DNA of 64,000 nt from Atopobium sp. oral taxon 416 (GTDB taxonomy: Bacteria > Actinomycetota > Coriobacteriia > Coriobacteriales > Atopobiaceae), in NCBI RefSeq assembly GCF_018128285.1, contig NZ_CP072380.1, positions 2,914,001 to 2,978,000 on the forward strand. Direction: 5' to 3'. The position numbers and the translations under genes were made by a program. Under the pieces are notes generated by a model that was given only the letters and a program-made list of their open reading frames with translations, was not told where the DNA came from and made no database searches. How positions within the stretch are numbered: the stretch's first letter is position 1; each line of letters starts with the position of its first letter. Of this stretch, positions 44,094 to 53,449 are shown piece by piece.

Positions 44094-45449
44094 ATGGAAC
44101 TCGTCACGCAGTTCATCAACGACCTGGGAAATTTCATCTTCATCCCCTTGATTTTCCTAACCATCATGAAGATCCTGAGAAGACCTTGGAAGGAAGCCAT
44201 CCAGTGTGCCATGAAGGTTGGCATAGGCTTCATCGCCCTTACAATGACGATCAACCTCATGCTCGAGAAGGTGGCACCGGCCATTACGGGAATGACTGAG
44301 AAGCTCGGGTCCTCGCTTGACGCCATCGACGTCGGCGGCGCCGCGACGGCGGTCATGGGATTCGGATCGCCCCTTGGAGCCATCATCATCCCGCTCTGTG
44401 TGGCTGTCAACATCGTAATGCTCGTGCTCAAGCTCACTGACTGCATTAACGTGGACGTGTTCAACCTGCACCAGAATGCCTCGATGGGTGCCATCGTCTA
44501 TGCTTTCTCGGGCAACTTCCTCTATGGCGTTCTCACTGCCGCCCTCTTCCATGTCTGGGCACTCATTGCCGCCGACTTGGGTGCCGAGCAGAACGAGAGG
44601 TTCTTCAGCCTGCCCAAGGGTGTATCAATCTCTCATCCCGTGGCAAACACCTACCTCATCTTCGCCTATCCGTTCAACTGGCTCTTCGACCACATTCCTG
44701 GCCTACGCAATATTAACCTCACGGCCGAGACCGTTCAGAAGCGTTTCGGCATCCTGGGAGACCCTACCGTCATCGGCTTCATCATCGGCATCCTGCTTGC
44801 CGTTCTGGGCTATGACTGGGGCGACCCCTACCACTCGGTAATCGACGCGCTCCAGTTGGGCATGTATTTAGCTGCTGTTATGCTCCTCATGCCCAAGATG
44901 ACCTCCATCATGATGGAAGGTCTGGTTCCCCTCTCGAACGCGATACGCAAGAACCTTGTGAAGCGCTTCCCCGACCGTGATATCACGGTGGGCATGGATA
45001 CCGCCCTCATTGTGGGCAACCCCTCAGTCATCGCCCCCGCTCTCCTGCTCATCCCCTGCATGGTTCTGCTTGCCGTCATCCTCCCCGGGAACCGTGTCAT
45101 GCCTCTGGGCGACCTCTCCCAGTTCGTATTCTTCATCGCTTGCATGGTGCCAGTCTTCGGCGGCAATATCTTCCGCACTTGGCTCACCTCGCTCATCTGC
45201 TTCGGCGGCGGCCTCTACATCGCCTCCTGGGCCACTGACGCGACCAACACCATGTTCCAGCAGTTTGGCGCAGGCGCGGAACCTGGCGTGGTATACTCCT
45301 CTCTCAACCCCTCAGCCAACCCCTTCACGGGGCTGTTCATGTGGTGCAGCCAAGTAGGCATCTTGGCCTATATCCTGATTGCTGCCATCCTTGTGGGCGT
45401 AGCCATTCTGCTCAAGCATCGTGAACATGCAAAGCTTGCTGCCTCCTAG
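44094..45449 (+). CDS. gatC: PTS galactitol-type IIC permease
   Basis: A 451-residue polytopic membrane permease of the EIIC-GatC family, which imports and phosphorylates hexitols or pentitols. About ten to twelve hydrophobic segments are seen. Family features include FINDLGNFIFIPLIFLTIMK at the N-terminus, the substrate-pocket segment TDCINVDVFNLHQNASMGAI, FGILGDPTVIGFIIGILLAV and GGNIFRTWLTSLICFGGGLY. GGGAGG precedes the start. The separate IIB and IIA genes follow, although the order with isomerases inserted differs from the E. coli gat operon. Confidence 0.9.
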   Translation: MELVTQFINDLGNFIFIPLIFLTIMKILRRPWKEAIQCAMKVGIGFIALTMTINLMLEKVAPAITGMTEKLGSSLDAIDVGGAATAVMGFGSPLGAIIIPLCVAVNIVMLVLKLTDCINVDVFNLHQNASMGAIVYAFSGNFLYGVLTAALFHVWALIAADLGAEQNERFFSLPKGVSISHPVANTYLIFAYPFNWLFDHIPGLRNINLTAETVQKRFGILGDPTVIGFIIGILLAVLGYDWGDPYHSVIDALQLGMYLAAVMLLMPKMTSIMMEGLVPLSNAIRKNLVKRFPDRDITVGMDTALIVGNPSVIAPALLLIPCMVLLAVILPGNRVMPLGDLSQFVFFIACMVPVFGGNIFRTWLTSLICFGGGLYIASWATDATNTMFQQFGAGAEPGVVYSSLNPSANPFTGLFMWCSQVGILAYILIAAILVGVAILLKHREHAKLAAS

Positions 45450-45634
45450 GGTAATACCGGGGAGCGCGTCGCCATCCAACCGGGCCGGCGGAGGCATCTT
45501 CCGATCCGCTAGCCTTCGACTACTTCATATCTGTCCGAGCATTCGTTAGCGTTTTGACGTATTGAGCCAAGATAGTTGGTACAGGTAAAGGGGTTGCCTT
45601 GTGAGGCTGCCCGATAAGGGAAAGGATTATTCTC

Positions 45635-45913
45635 ATGAAGAATATTATCGTTGTCTGCGGCAACGGTATCGCCTCCTCATCTATTATGATGGCCGCTCTC
45701 CAGGACCTCCTGGACGAAAACGGCCTCGAGGCTAACCTCGAGAAGGCGTCGCTTATGGACTGCACTCCCGAGCGCTTTAACAGCAAGGATCTCATCGTAT
45801 CCTCAACAGCCATCGATAATCCCGAAATCACTACTCCCGTCATTGTAGGCGTATCCCTGCTCACGGGCATCGGCGAAGAGGAGACGCTCGAGCAAATCAA
45901 GAGCTACCTCTAG
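45635..45913 (+). CDS. gatB: PTS galactitol-type IIB component
   Basis: A 92-residue cytoplasmic phosphocarrier. The phosphorylated residue is predicted to be Cys8 in IIVVCGNGIASSSIM, the P-loop-like signature of the GatB/ascorbate IIB family. Further features are DLIVSSTAIDNPEITTPVIV and the terminal helix GEEETLEQIKSYL. The 185-bp gap after IIC holds no gene and a GGAAAGGA ribosome site before the ATG. Confidence 0.88.
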   Translation: MKNIIVVCGNGIASSSIMMAALQDLLDENGLEANLEKASLMDCTPERFNSKDLIVSSTAIDNPEITTPVIVGVSLLTGIGEEETLEQIKSYL

Positions 45914-45993
45914 GTCTGCCGAGCATTGAAGGCAGCATGGCACAGATTCTGGCTTCGAGAGGGCCATGCGACTTCCATTGCGTTGGTGTCGCC

Positions 45994-46023
45994 AGCCCGC
46001 TAGGGGATTGGACGGGCTTTTCT
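45994..46023 (+). terminator. Putative terminator or attenuator inside the PTS operon
   Basis: AGCCCG pairs with CGGGCT around a 13-base loop and is followed by TTTCTT. It lies between the IIB and SIS genes, so it may lower expression of the distal genes. Confidence 0.5.
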
Positions 46024-46049
46024 TGGGATTTTACGGAAGGGCGATTGAA

Positions 46050-46592
46050 ATGGACTATCTGAGAACGGTGCTGGATGAGCTCAATCTGACAGGGATGAAG
46101 ATGTCACAGCGAACCCTCGAGTCTCTTGCGGATGCAATATTGGATGCAGGGCGGGTGTTCGTATCTGGCGCCGGCAGATCTGGGCTTATGGTAAGGGCCT
46201 TTGCAAACCGTCTCATGCACTTGGGCCTCTCCGTTGGTATCGTGGGGGATGTGAGCTGCCCGCACAGTACGCCAGGCGACCTCCTGGTGATCGGCTCAGG
46301 GTCAGGCTCCGCCGAATCCCTGCGCGCCCTAGCGCAGAAGGCGAAGGATGCCAGGATGAAGGTCGCTCTCGTCACCGCGACCCCAAGGTCTCCGATTGCT
46401 CAGATGGCTGACATCGTGGTGACCATTCCTGCCGCTTCGAAAGATAGGAGCGAGGTGGTGTCTGCCCAGCCCATGGCAAGTCTTTTCGAGCAGATGTGCC
46501 TCATCACCTACGACGCGCTCGTGCTTGCTCTCATGGATAGGACGGGCGAGACGAGCGCCTCCATGTTTGCCCGACATGCCGATCTCGAGTAG
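46050..46592 (+). CDS. SIS-domain sugar isomerase (6-phospho-3-hexuloisomerase-like)
   Basis: A ~180-residue SIS-fold protein close to 6-phospho-3-hexuloisomerase, which interconverts hexulose-6-phosphate and fructose-6-phosphate. Motifs: GRVFVSGAGRSGLMVRAFAN, RLMHLGLSVGIVGDV, DLLVIGSGSGSAESLRALAQ and VTATPRSPIAQMADIVVTIP. The start at 46050 (MDYLRTVLDEL) is chosen from AAGGG nine bases upstream; the longer frame crosses the putative terminator. Within this operon it could feed the imported sugar phosphate into glycolysis as fructose-6-phosphate. Confidence 0.82.
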   Translation: MDYLRTVLDELNLTGMKMSQRTLESLADAILDAGRVFVSGAGRSGLMVRAFANRLMHLGLSVGIVGDVSCPHSTPGDLLVIGSGSGSAESLRALAQKAKDARMKVALVTATPRSPIAQMADIVVTIPAASKDRSEVVSAQPMASLFEQMCLITYDALVLALMDRTGETSASMFARHADLE

Positions 46593-46682
46593 GGCAGGCG
46601 CTCAATCAACAGCGAGTATGTATCGCTGGACTTCGCAGACTGCATCTGTTTTGCCTCGACAAACGTTTGAGAGGAAATGACC

Positions 46683-47126
46683 ATGGCATCCCTGAAATTT
46701 GACGAGAGCCTCGTGAAGATTTTCGAGCAGCCTCCGAATCGCGAGAAGGTGGAGCGTGACCTTGCTGCCAAGCTGGTGGAGCAGGGCTACGCGAAGCTTT
46801 CATTTACTGAAGCCATTCTCCAGCGCGAACTTACCTATCCCACAGGTCTCGAGTTCGGGTCTTTTGCTGCAGCGATTCCGCATTGCGCTCCCGAGAATGT
46901 CAACACGCCTGCGCTCTGCGTCGGAGTACTCAAAAGTCCCATTACCTGGGGGCGCATGGATGACAAGAATCAGACTTGCCAAGTAAGCTTTGTCACCATG
47001 CTTGCAATAATCGACCCCAAGGATCACCTCTCCATGCTTCAAAAGGTGGTTGGGCTCATACGTGACGCCGACCTCGCGCAGCGAATCTTTTGTATGCAGG
47101 AGACCCGGCAGAGGTCTATGGTTTAG
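46683..47126 (+). CDS. gatA: PTS fructose/galactitol-type IIA component
   Basis: A 147-residue IIA of the fructose-mannitol/GatA fold. The phosphorylated residue is predicted to be His67 in SFAAAIPHCAPENV; the segment GYAKLSFTEAILQRELTYPT and the C-terminal PKDHLSMLQKVVGLI fit the family. AGAGGA lies seven bases before this ATG; another ATG six bases earlier is too close to the site. It completes a IIA-IIB-IIC set and is the last gene of the operon. Confidence 0.86.
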   Translation: MASLKFDESLVKIFEQPPNREKVERDLAAKLVEQGYAKLSFTEAILQRELTYPTGLEFGSFAAAIPHCAPENVNTPALCVGVLKSPITWGRMDDKNQTCQVSFVTMLAIIDPKDHLSMLQKVVGLIRDADLAQRIFCMQETRQRSMV

Positions 47127-47195
47127 TGCATGACAAGCTTGCGTAGCATGCCTGTAGACTTCTGATATATAGCTCTTCCTGTCAAGAGGTTTAGC

Positions 47196-47228
47196 GACCC
47201 CAGCCCCGAATTTATCGGAGTTGGGGTC
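47196..47228 (+). terminator. Hairpin after the PTS operon
   Basis: GACCCCA pairs with TGGGGTC, with a partial inner stem CCGA/TCGG. It follows the IIA stop by 70 bases. There is no strong T-run, so terminator activity is uncertain. Confidence 0.45.
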
Positions 47229-47384
47229 ATCTACTATAAGGTCTACCAAGACGCCAATATCATCGTGGCGTGTCTGATTCGACGCACGGCTGTGAGTCTG
47301 ATGTCCATGTGTTGGTAGCTAATCCGTAATTCCCGTACGTATTTCTGGCTTTTCCGCGTTTTTAGTGGGCAGCACAGGCCAGGG

Positions 47385-47640
47385 ATGTCTGAGCTGAGAG
47401 GTCGAGCTTTCCCAGCCTGAGCAAGATCATCGTCTCAAAGTAGGACGTGTTCTTAAAGCCCCTTGCTGCCCGCTTGATGGGTTGGACAAGGAAGTTGAGA
47501 CCCTCAAGGATCGCGTTGGTGGAGTTTTTTGTCCCACCAGTTTAAGATCCCCTCGCGCTCTTTTCTGAGGATCTTGGCCAGCGTCTTCATCTGCTCCACG
47601 TTGGAGTGCATGGTCCAAGAGATGTGCTTGTCTGGAGCTG
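47385..47640 (-). pseudogene. ISL3-family transposase C-terminal relic
   Basis: The minus strand reads HSNVEQMKTLAKILRKEREG, ILNWWDKK, then after a frame change STNAILEGLNFLVQPIKRAA and GFKNTSYFETMILLRLGKLD. This is the C-terminal part of ISL3-type transposases, where a Glu in the LEGLN motif is catalytic. The rest is absent. Confidence 0.65.
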
Positions 47641-47774
47641 CGGTATCAGATGCACGCTTTGGGGACGTACAGCCGTGCATGGCCTTTTGTCATCTTGGTG
47701 CTAGCATATAAATAGGACGTCTTAAATATGACCTTTTCATACAGCATAATATATAAGAGATGGAGGAAAGAGTC

Positions 47775-49015
47775 ATGGCAAAGGGTAAAAGGTATTCTCA
47801 ACAGTTCAAAAATGATGCTGTCCAGTACAAAAAGGATCATCCAGAGATGACGCTCATCGATACAGCTAATCACATCTGGGTGTTAAGCAAATCAGCCCTC
47901 AAACACTGGAGTGCATCCGCAAAGCAAAATGATGGAGACGTCATTTCCTGTGGATCCGGTAATTATTCAAGTGATGAGGCAAAAGAGATTGCCCGGCTAC
48001 GCCGGCAGCTGCGGGATGCGAAGGATGCCCTTGAAATCCTAAAAAAGCAATCAGTATCCTGGGAAAATGACCGTTACTGTTTATTCTGAGACTCAAAGAT
48101 ATACCGATGAGATCAGACAGAACAATCCGAAACGCCATGTTTCGGTCAGCGGGATACTGTTTTATCTCGGCGTTTCCAAATCTGGTTACTATGCCTGGAG
48201 GAGCCATACTCCCTCCAGGACAGAAGATACACAGAAATAAAATGAAAGGCAAAATTCAGGAAATTTATCAGCAGTCACATCAGATTTATGGCGCTCCGAA
48301 AATAGCGGCAGTTCTTTATAAGAATGGGGATTAGATTAGCGAACGGACTACAGGAAAATATATGCGGAAGATGGGGATTTGTGCCCTGTGGGTGCGTCAT
48401 TGGACGCATACAACAACAGATTCAGACTTTGATCTGAGACTGCAGAATATCCTGGATGAGCAGTTTAGCCCGGATATGGCGAATGCTGTATGGGTATCGG
48501 ATATCACATATATTTGGACTGAAAAGGGCTTTGTTTACCTCACCAGCGTCATGGATCTGTTCTCCCGTAAGATTTTGGCATGGGTGTTGAGCCGCACACT
48601 GGAGGCAAAAAATGTCGTAGAAACAGTACAGAAGGCTGTCGGAGAACGTAATGGAGTGAAACCAAAGGTATTCCATAATGATCGTGGATGCCAGTATGTA
48701 TCAGATGAATTCCTTGAGGTAACCCGGGAAATGACAAACAGTTATTCAAAGAAAGGCTATCCATGGGATAACGCATGCATCGAGTCTTTTCATTCGCTCA
48801 TCAAAAGAGAATGGCTGAACAGATTCAAAATCGAGAATTATGACCAGGCATATCGCTATGTATTCGAATATATCAATACGTTTTAATAACACGGTTCGGA
48901 TTCACAGCCATTGTAAATATCAATCTCCAGATGAATATGAAGCAGCATATTCGAAGCGATTGTCTGAGCTCAAGCAGGGACTGGCAGGAGAGAGTGAAAA
49001 AAGCTATGTTTAACC
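47775..49015 (+). pseudogene. IS3-family element (IS150-like), OrfA plus broken OrfB
   Basis: OrfA (47775-48089) is intact: MAKGKRYSQQFKNDAVQYKK, helix-turn-helix DTANHIWVLSKSALKHW and a zipper. OrfB starts near 48067 in another frame, as is normal for IS3, but has a TAG at 48333 after YGAPKIAAVLYKNGD and a frame break near 48885. The DDE residues are present: VWVSDITYIWTEKGF, KVFHNDRGCQYVSDEF and WDNACIESFHSLIKRE. The reading ends with CKYQSPDEYEAAYSKRLSEL. The lower GC points to a Firmicute-like source. The right end carries ACTTGACATAGGACCA. Confidence 0.82.
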
Positions 49016-49029
49016 TGTCCGAAAACTTG

Positions 49030-49408
49030 ACATAGGACCAACCTGAGCCCTATCCTCGGCTGCTTCGACAGCGCGATCGTGAGCAGGACGTCGTCGAGGA
49101 CAGCGAACGTAGCTGCCACTGCTGCTGGCCAGAAGTGGATATCGATCTGTAAAGAGGCCGGCATCGAAAGGTCGATGTCGCGCAAAGGGTTGCTCTTCCG
49201 ACAACCAGCGCATCAGAAGGCTTTCTTCGGAGCTTCTGGAGACGGAGGTGTTCAGGAAGCACAAGTGGGGTGGCGTGACCCTTAAGGAGCTGGAGGAGCG
49301 CATCAACCGTTACATCGTCTGGTATAACACGACAATGCGCAAGCGCTCGCTTAAAGGAGTGAGCCCGATGGAGTTCAGGCAGAGCCTCGGCCTCGCGCTG
49401 GCAGCTTA
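49030..49408 (+). pseudogene. IS3-family OrfB C-terminal relic
   Basis: Across frame changes it reads GASMSRKG, SSELLETEVFRKHKWGGVTL and KELEERINRYIVWYNTTMRK, then RSLKGVSPMEFRQSLGLALA before a stop. This is the C-terminal part of a GC-rich IS3 OrfB, of a type different from the element immediately upstream, which seems to have inserted beside it. Confidence 0.72.
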
Positions 49409-49599
49409 GGTTTGTAGGTGGAATGGTACAGAAAACCGTTACCACCCTCATCTGGCGCATTCCTTTGCCTTGATTGGCAGCTTCTAGATTGCCATCTCGC
49501 TGTTAGACCATGATTGACCTAAGAAGGGCCCAAAAGTGTCCGGGCCTTTGCCTACAATGCATGTCGTCAAACAAAAACATCGAGGATCAAAGGACCCGG

Positions 49600-50559
49600 A
49601 TGGATCCAATGATACTGCAGCAGATCAAAAAGATGGGGATCGCCGAGAAACGCGAGCTCTTAGAGAGGCTGAAGGCGCTCATAGCCAAGAAGATGGCAGG
49701 CTCTGCCCTTGCGGGAACACCCAAGAGGTGCCCGAGGTGCAAATCGCTTAGCTTCTATTGCAAGGGCCACGACGCGTGTGGCCTTAAGAGATGGAAGTGT
49801 TGCTCGTGAGGCAAGACCTTCTTTGTAAAGGCGGGATCTATCCTGGCTATGTCAAAGCCCACAGCCACCACATGGGCCGCATATGCAAAGGGCACGCTTA
49901 CAGGCATGTCCCTTAAGGGAGCTTGCGAAGAGCTGCCATGTGAGCCTTAAGGACATTGTGGTTCCATGCGCATGAGGCTCTTCGAGCTGCTGCAGGCAGC
50001 GCTTGGCACCTTCAGGTATGGACCCACCGTCTCCTGCCAGGCAGACGGCCTCTATCTCGACGAGTCGCTTGCGAACAACAGGGACAAGGTCGGCCATCCA
50101 GATGCTGAGAAAGGCGCACACGCACGGCCATGTAGTGCATTGCTGTGGCATATCGAACAAGAAGGTCTGCGTGGGGTGCTGCGCGAACGACCTAGGGAAA
50201 CAATGATTAATTCCCAATGATGTGCCAGAAAGGACCAGCCACGTGGCCTTTCGCGGCCGGCATAGGTATTAATCATCGTTTCCCTAGGAGACGAATATGC
50301 CATCCTCTGCGGCAGGGGCAGGCCCGAGGACGGGAAGCTCACAGATGCCCTTTCAAGTATCGTGGGCAGCTTATGGGTCGCCACCGGCGACCATGCAGGC
50401 TATGTGCGCGTGGCTCTCCTCGCTTGGGGTCTTCAAGCACACAGCGAGCTCGACCTCGTCAATGCGATGCAGCGAAGGCTGTGCGAGTTCCTGCTTTTCT
50501 TCCATGGGGTCTTCTACGAAGTGGCTGGGGCACTTGTCTTGCCTGCTTTCTGTGGATAG
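49600..50559 (+). pseudogene. IS1595-like transposase interrupted by a MITE
   Basis: The zinc-ribbon domain reads PKRCPRCKSLSFYCKGHDAC and LKRWKCCS, a TGA, then GKTFFVKAGSILAMSKPTAT. The catalytic part appears in other frames (VSCQADGLYLDESLANNRDK) and resumes after the 88-bp insertion as DEYAILCGRGRPEDGKLTDA and ATGDHAGYVRVALLAWGLQA. Removing the insert and one CTAG restores the reading NDLGDEYA across the junction. Confidence 0.68.
50196..50283. mobile_element. 88-bp IS5-derived MITE with CTAG duplication
   Basis: The element has terminal repeats GGAAACAATGATTAAT (50196-50211) and ATTAATCATCGTTTCC (50268-50283) and a direct CTAG duplication on both sides (50192-50195 and 50284-50287). Its interior matches the 3' end of the IS5-like copies (the GCGGCCGGCAT region), so it is an internal deletion product. 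It has no coding capacity and would need a transposase in trans. Confidence 0.85.
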
Positions 50560-50727
50560 AGCAGGTAAGGCATTCTGAGCGGGAGAAGAAGGATATACTC
50601 TCAGGACAGCTTGCAGGAGGCAGGTATGTCCATACCAGGCGTGCGCTCATAGACATAGAGCAACCCTTCTGGAGCTATTGGAAGGACAGGGGCGTCAGGC
50701 CAATTATGGTCTAACAGCGAGATCGCC

Positions 50728-50836
50728 ATTAACAACACTCCAAGCTCGAGGTGATCCGATGTGTCAAGCGATACATCACACGCGAGCTCTATTACGACAT
50801 CATCGCACAGAATTGCATGCTGAAAACGACTTGACA
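50728..50836 (+). pseudogene. IS110 transposase C-terminal relic
   Basis: The reading HSKLEVIRCVKRYITRELYY DIIAQN, ending at a TGA, repeats the C-terminus of the IS110 relic at 2.88-2.98 kb with a few substitutions. The following ACTTGACAATTAGAAAGGCATCACAG also matches before the homology ends. Confidence 0.7.
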
Positions 50837-50869
50837 ATTAGAAAGGCATCACAGTTGAACCAAAGAAAA

Positions 50870-51171
50870 CAGGCGAGAGCGTGCATATGGTCACATTCGA
50901 CAGGGGCAAGGAGTTCTCGGATGCAGAAGGCCTCCAGGAGGCACTGGGGGCGACCGTGTACTTCTGCCATCCCTACCATTCCTGGGAGAGAGACCAATGA
51001 GAACACCAACAGGCTTCTCAGAGACTGATTTCCGAAGGGCAAAAGTCTCGACGATGTCGCCGACAGAAAGGTGCAAAAGGTATACGATTCACTCAACCGA
51101 GGACCCTGCAAGCGCCTGGGCTGGAAGTGTCTCTGGGAGGTCTACTATTACCAGTCGTTGCACTTGCTTTG
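50870..51171 (+). pseudogene. IS30-family transposase C-terminal relic
   Basis: It reads VHMVTFDRGKEFSDAEGLQE (second catalytic Asp), then VYFCHPYHSWERD, frame change, NENTNRLLRD (third acidic Glu) and FPKGKSLDDVADRKVQKVYD. The C-terminus matches IS30 (LNRGPCKRLGWKCLWEVYYY). The first half is missing. Confidence 0.78.
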
Positions 51172-51208
51172 AGGATTCGCCCTATATATTTACCCTGCCT
51201 TTTGTGCG

Positions 51209-51568
51209 TTAGTGTTGGTTAGCGTTGTTTTGATCGTTGTGGTCATGTTCCCAGAGCGCTATCTCTTGAGCGAGGCTTTCGACCTTATCTGTCAGACGGG
51301 ATACGTCGGAGGAGAGATTGAAAAGCTTTATAAGCATCAGGGCAATAATGACAACGAAGACGAAGTTGCTCGGTGACAAAAACCCCAAGAGCCGGGAAAA
51401 GAAGAAGGCGATGCCCGGGAAAACAGCCAGAATAACTAACAGCACTGCGGATATAACCCAAAAAATTGAATCTTTGATACGTATCTTAGACTTCTTGACT
51501 TTGTCTATGACGATCGCGAGTGCTAGTACAGAACCGACAATCAGCACAACACGTAAGACTGGTGACAT
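51209..51568 (-). CDS. DUF2304 family membrane protein
   Basis: A 119-residue protein with three hydrophobic segments (residues about 5-20, 33-58 and 68-84) followed by a charged coiled tail (LSSDVSRLTDKVESLAQEIA). This is the layout of DUF2304 proteins, usually found beside polyprenyl-phosphate glycosyltransferases, as here: it starts nine bases after the glycosyltransferase stops. It probably helps the transferase at the membrane. Confidence 0.8.
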   Translation of the reverse strand: MSPVLRVVLIVGSVLALAIVIDKVKKSKIRIKDSIFWVISAVLLVILAVFPGIAFFFSRLLGFLSPSNFVFVVIIALMLIKLFNLSSDVSRLTDKVESLAQEIALWEHDHNDQNNANQH

Positions 51569-51577
51569 ATAGATTCC

Positions 51578-52258
51578 TTACCTAAACCATTGGAAAAGGA
51601 TGAGGGAGATACAGGTTCGGGCCATATAGGAGATGGAACTCCAGAACCTCAGATAGCTGGTGCCACCTTGACGCTCACGCATTTCCGCCGGTATCTCAAT
51701 AACTTTTGCGCCTTTGCGCATCAGGAGAGAAATGGTATCTGGTTCAGGGGAGACATCGAATGCATGCGTGAAGAGATCAATCATTTTACGGTTATACATA
51801 CGCATGCCAGAGGTAGGGTCTTGAATCGTTTGCCCAGTTGCACCCTTTATCAATGCGGTGAGCAGTTTTGCACCTGCCCCTCGAGCCCCCACCGCTCCAC
51901 TGCCGGCGGCACCACGGGAGGCAATCACAATGTCTGCATCCTGCTGCTCCATCGCACGGGCCATATCTGGTATGTACCCGGGTCTGTGTTGTCCATCTGC
52001 ATCAAACTGAACTGTTGCGTCATACCCGTGTCGAGCGGCGTACTTCATACCTGTCACAAAGCCTGATGTGAGTCCCGTGTTGATGGGAAGGTTTACATGA
52101 TTGAAGTTATTTTCATCGAGTATCTCGCTGGTTTTATCCCTGGATCCATCGTTGATTACCACATAGTCAACCTCTGGGCAAACGCGCCTAAGCTCTAAAA
52201 CGGTAGCTTTAATGCATTCCTCTTCATTGAAAGCAGGAATGATCGCAAGGATTCTCAC
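51578..52258 (-). CDS. GT2-family glycosyltransferase (dolichyl-phosphate-mannose synthase type)
   Basis: A 226-residue family 2 glycosyltransferase that likely moves a sugar from a nucleotide donor to a polyprenyl phosphate. Motifs: ILAIIPAFNEEECIKATVLE at the N-terminus, VDYVVINDGSRDKTSEIL, the DxD region VQFDADGQHRPGYIPDMARA, and DPTSGMRMYNRKMIDLF. The C-terminus ends in a hydrophobic stretch but no full transmembrane pair, so DUF2304 may supply the anchor. The start is GTG with GGAGG seven bases upstream. Confidence 0.9.
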   Translation of the reverse strand: MRILAIIPAFNEEECIKATVLELRRVCPEVDYVVINDGSRDKTSEILDENNFNHVNLPINTGLTSGFVTGMKYAARHGYDATVQFDADGQHRPGYIPDMARAMEQQDADIVIASRGAAGSGAVGARGAGAKLLTALIKGATGQTIQDPTSGMRMYNRKMIDLFTHAFDVSPEPDTISLLMRKGAKVIEIPAEMRERQGGTSYLRFWSSISYMARTCISLILFQWFR

Positions 52259-52261
52259 GAG

Positions 52262-52572
52262 CTAACCTCCGTTTAGACAGTCAAACTTCTTGGTTGAACG
52301 CATGCTTCGATCTGAATGATGTTAGTAAACCTCTATAGACGCGCTCAGGTTTACTAAAAAAGTGCTCTTTTCAGTATAAACAGGTTAGGACTGATAACAA
52401 ACCCTTACAAAAGAGATTCACTGTAACTATGGCTATTCAGTCACTTACATAATCGTTCCGCGCCAGCGTCGTCGATTTATATTCTAAAAAATTGCACTTG
52501 ATATGAGAAATTACAAGTGTGTCCGTAGCAGATTGAAGAGACCGCCTCTCCAAGAGGACCACTGTAGAGGTG
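52262..52572. other. AT-rich intergenic region
   Basis: About 310 bp between the divergent-facing ends of the glycosyltransferase promoter and the terminator of the bifunctional nuclease gene. It must hold the glycosyltransferase promoter, but I see no convincing -35/-10 pair, repeat or gene. Confidence 0.4.
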
Positions 52573-52620
52573 TTAAAACCTCATGTGCAGGATCAGAAAG
52601 GTCCAAGCACATGAGGCTTT
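52573..52620 (-). terminator. Intrinsic terminator after the bifunctional nuclease gene
   Basis: CCTCATGTGC pairs with GCACATGAGG around a ~19-base loop and is followed on the minus strand by TTTTAAC. It lies 23 bases after the stop codon. Confidence 0.85.
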
Positions 52621-52642
52621 GATACTATCGATACGTTCTTCT

Positions 52643-53197
52643 TTATTGCTTATTGCTCTGCTTGTTGCTCTCGTTGAAGTCCTCCGGAGAGAGCCCCTCA
52701 ACAAATTTATGGAACTCACTCAACTCATGTTGCTTCTCTTCCTCCTCGACGTCCTCGAAATCAGGGAATGATGCAGTATTCAAGACATCGGTTGTGGTGT
52801 AGATTGGAGTGCCGGTACGGACCGCCAAGGCAACCGCATCAGAGGGACGGCAATCGACGAATGCCATGCTGCCATCCGACTTGATGAGTCTCAGCTGCGC
52901 GAAGAAGGTGGTTCCCTCCACGGCGTTGATCACCACCGCATCGAGCGTGGCACCGAGTGCTTTGATTGTCATCGCCAGCAGGTCGTGCGTCATCGGACGT
53001 CCGCCTTGGGTGCTGCTGCTATTGACGCCGGTGCCGATTGACATAGCTTCGACAGGGCCGATCTGGATGGGAAGGCGTCCTCTGTTGTGATTTTTCGTAT
53101 GGATGTTGTCAGATGCATGTGTCTTTAGAATCATCAGTGAGGAGACGGGACCTCCACCAACGACGATCGTCTGTATGTCTAATCGAATGAGTGCCAT
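52643..53197 (-). CDS. Bifunctional nuclease (BFN/DUF151) family protein
   Basis: A ~184-residue cytoplasmic protein with the BFN domain, found in actinobacteria beside central regulators. Motifs: RLPIQIGPVEAMSIGTGV, GRPMTHDLLAMTIKALGATL, VINAVEGTTFFAQLRLI and the core FVDCRPSDAVALAVRTGTPI. The C-terminal 45 residues are acidic and polar. The DNase/RNase activity is reported for plant and some bacterial members but not certain here. Start at 53197 with AAGG upstream; a longer frame begins with TTG and has no better site. Confidence 0.88.
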   Translation of the reverse strand: MALIRLDIQTIVVGGGPVSSLMILKTHASDNIHTKNHNRGRLPIQIGPVEAMSIGTGVNSSSTQGGRPMTHDLLAMTIKALGATLDAVVINAVEGTTFFAQLRLIKSDGSMAFVDCRPSDAVALAVRTGTPIYTTTDVLNTASFPDFEDVEEEEKQHELSEFHKFVEGLSPEDFNESNKQSNKQ

Positions 53198-53449
53198 GAC
53201 TATCAAACCTTACCTTGCTTCTCTATTATGGCAATCATACCCATGTATGTACCATATCAAAGAGCTGTAAACGATATTTTTACTGAGCGGCTACATCACC
53301 ATGGAAGTAGTCATGTACTGCAGAGTTCAGAGGCTCTATTCTGCACTCTGTATCCATAGTATTCCCAGAGCATGGGACTCAAAATCAGAAAACTCCTCAA
53401 TTAGTTGTTGACGTGAGATAGATTTGAGCATAATATGTTTCTCTACGTT

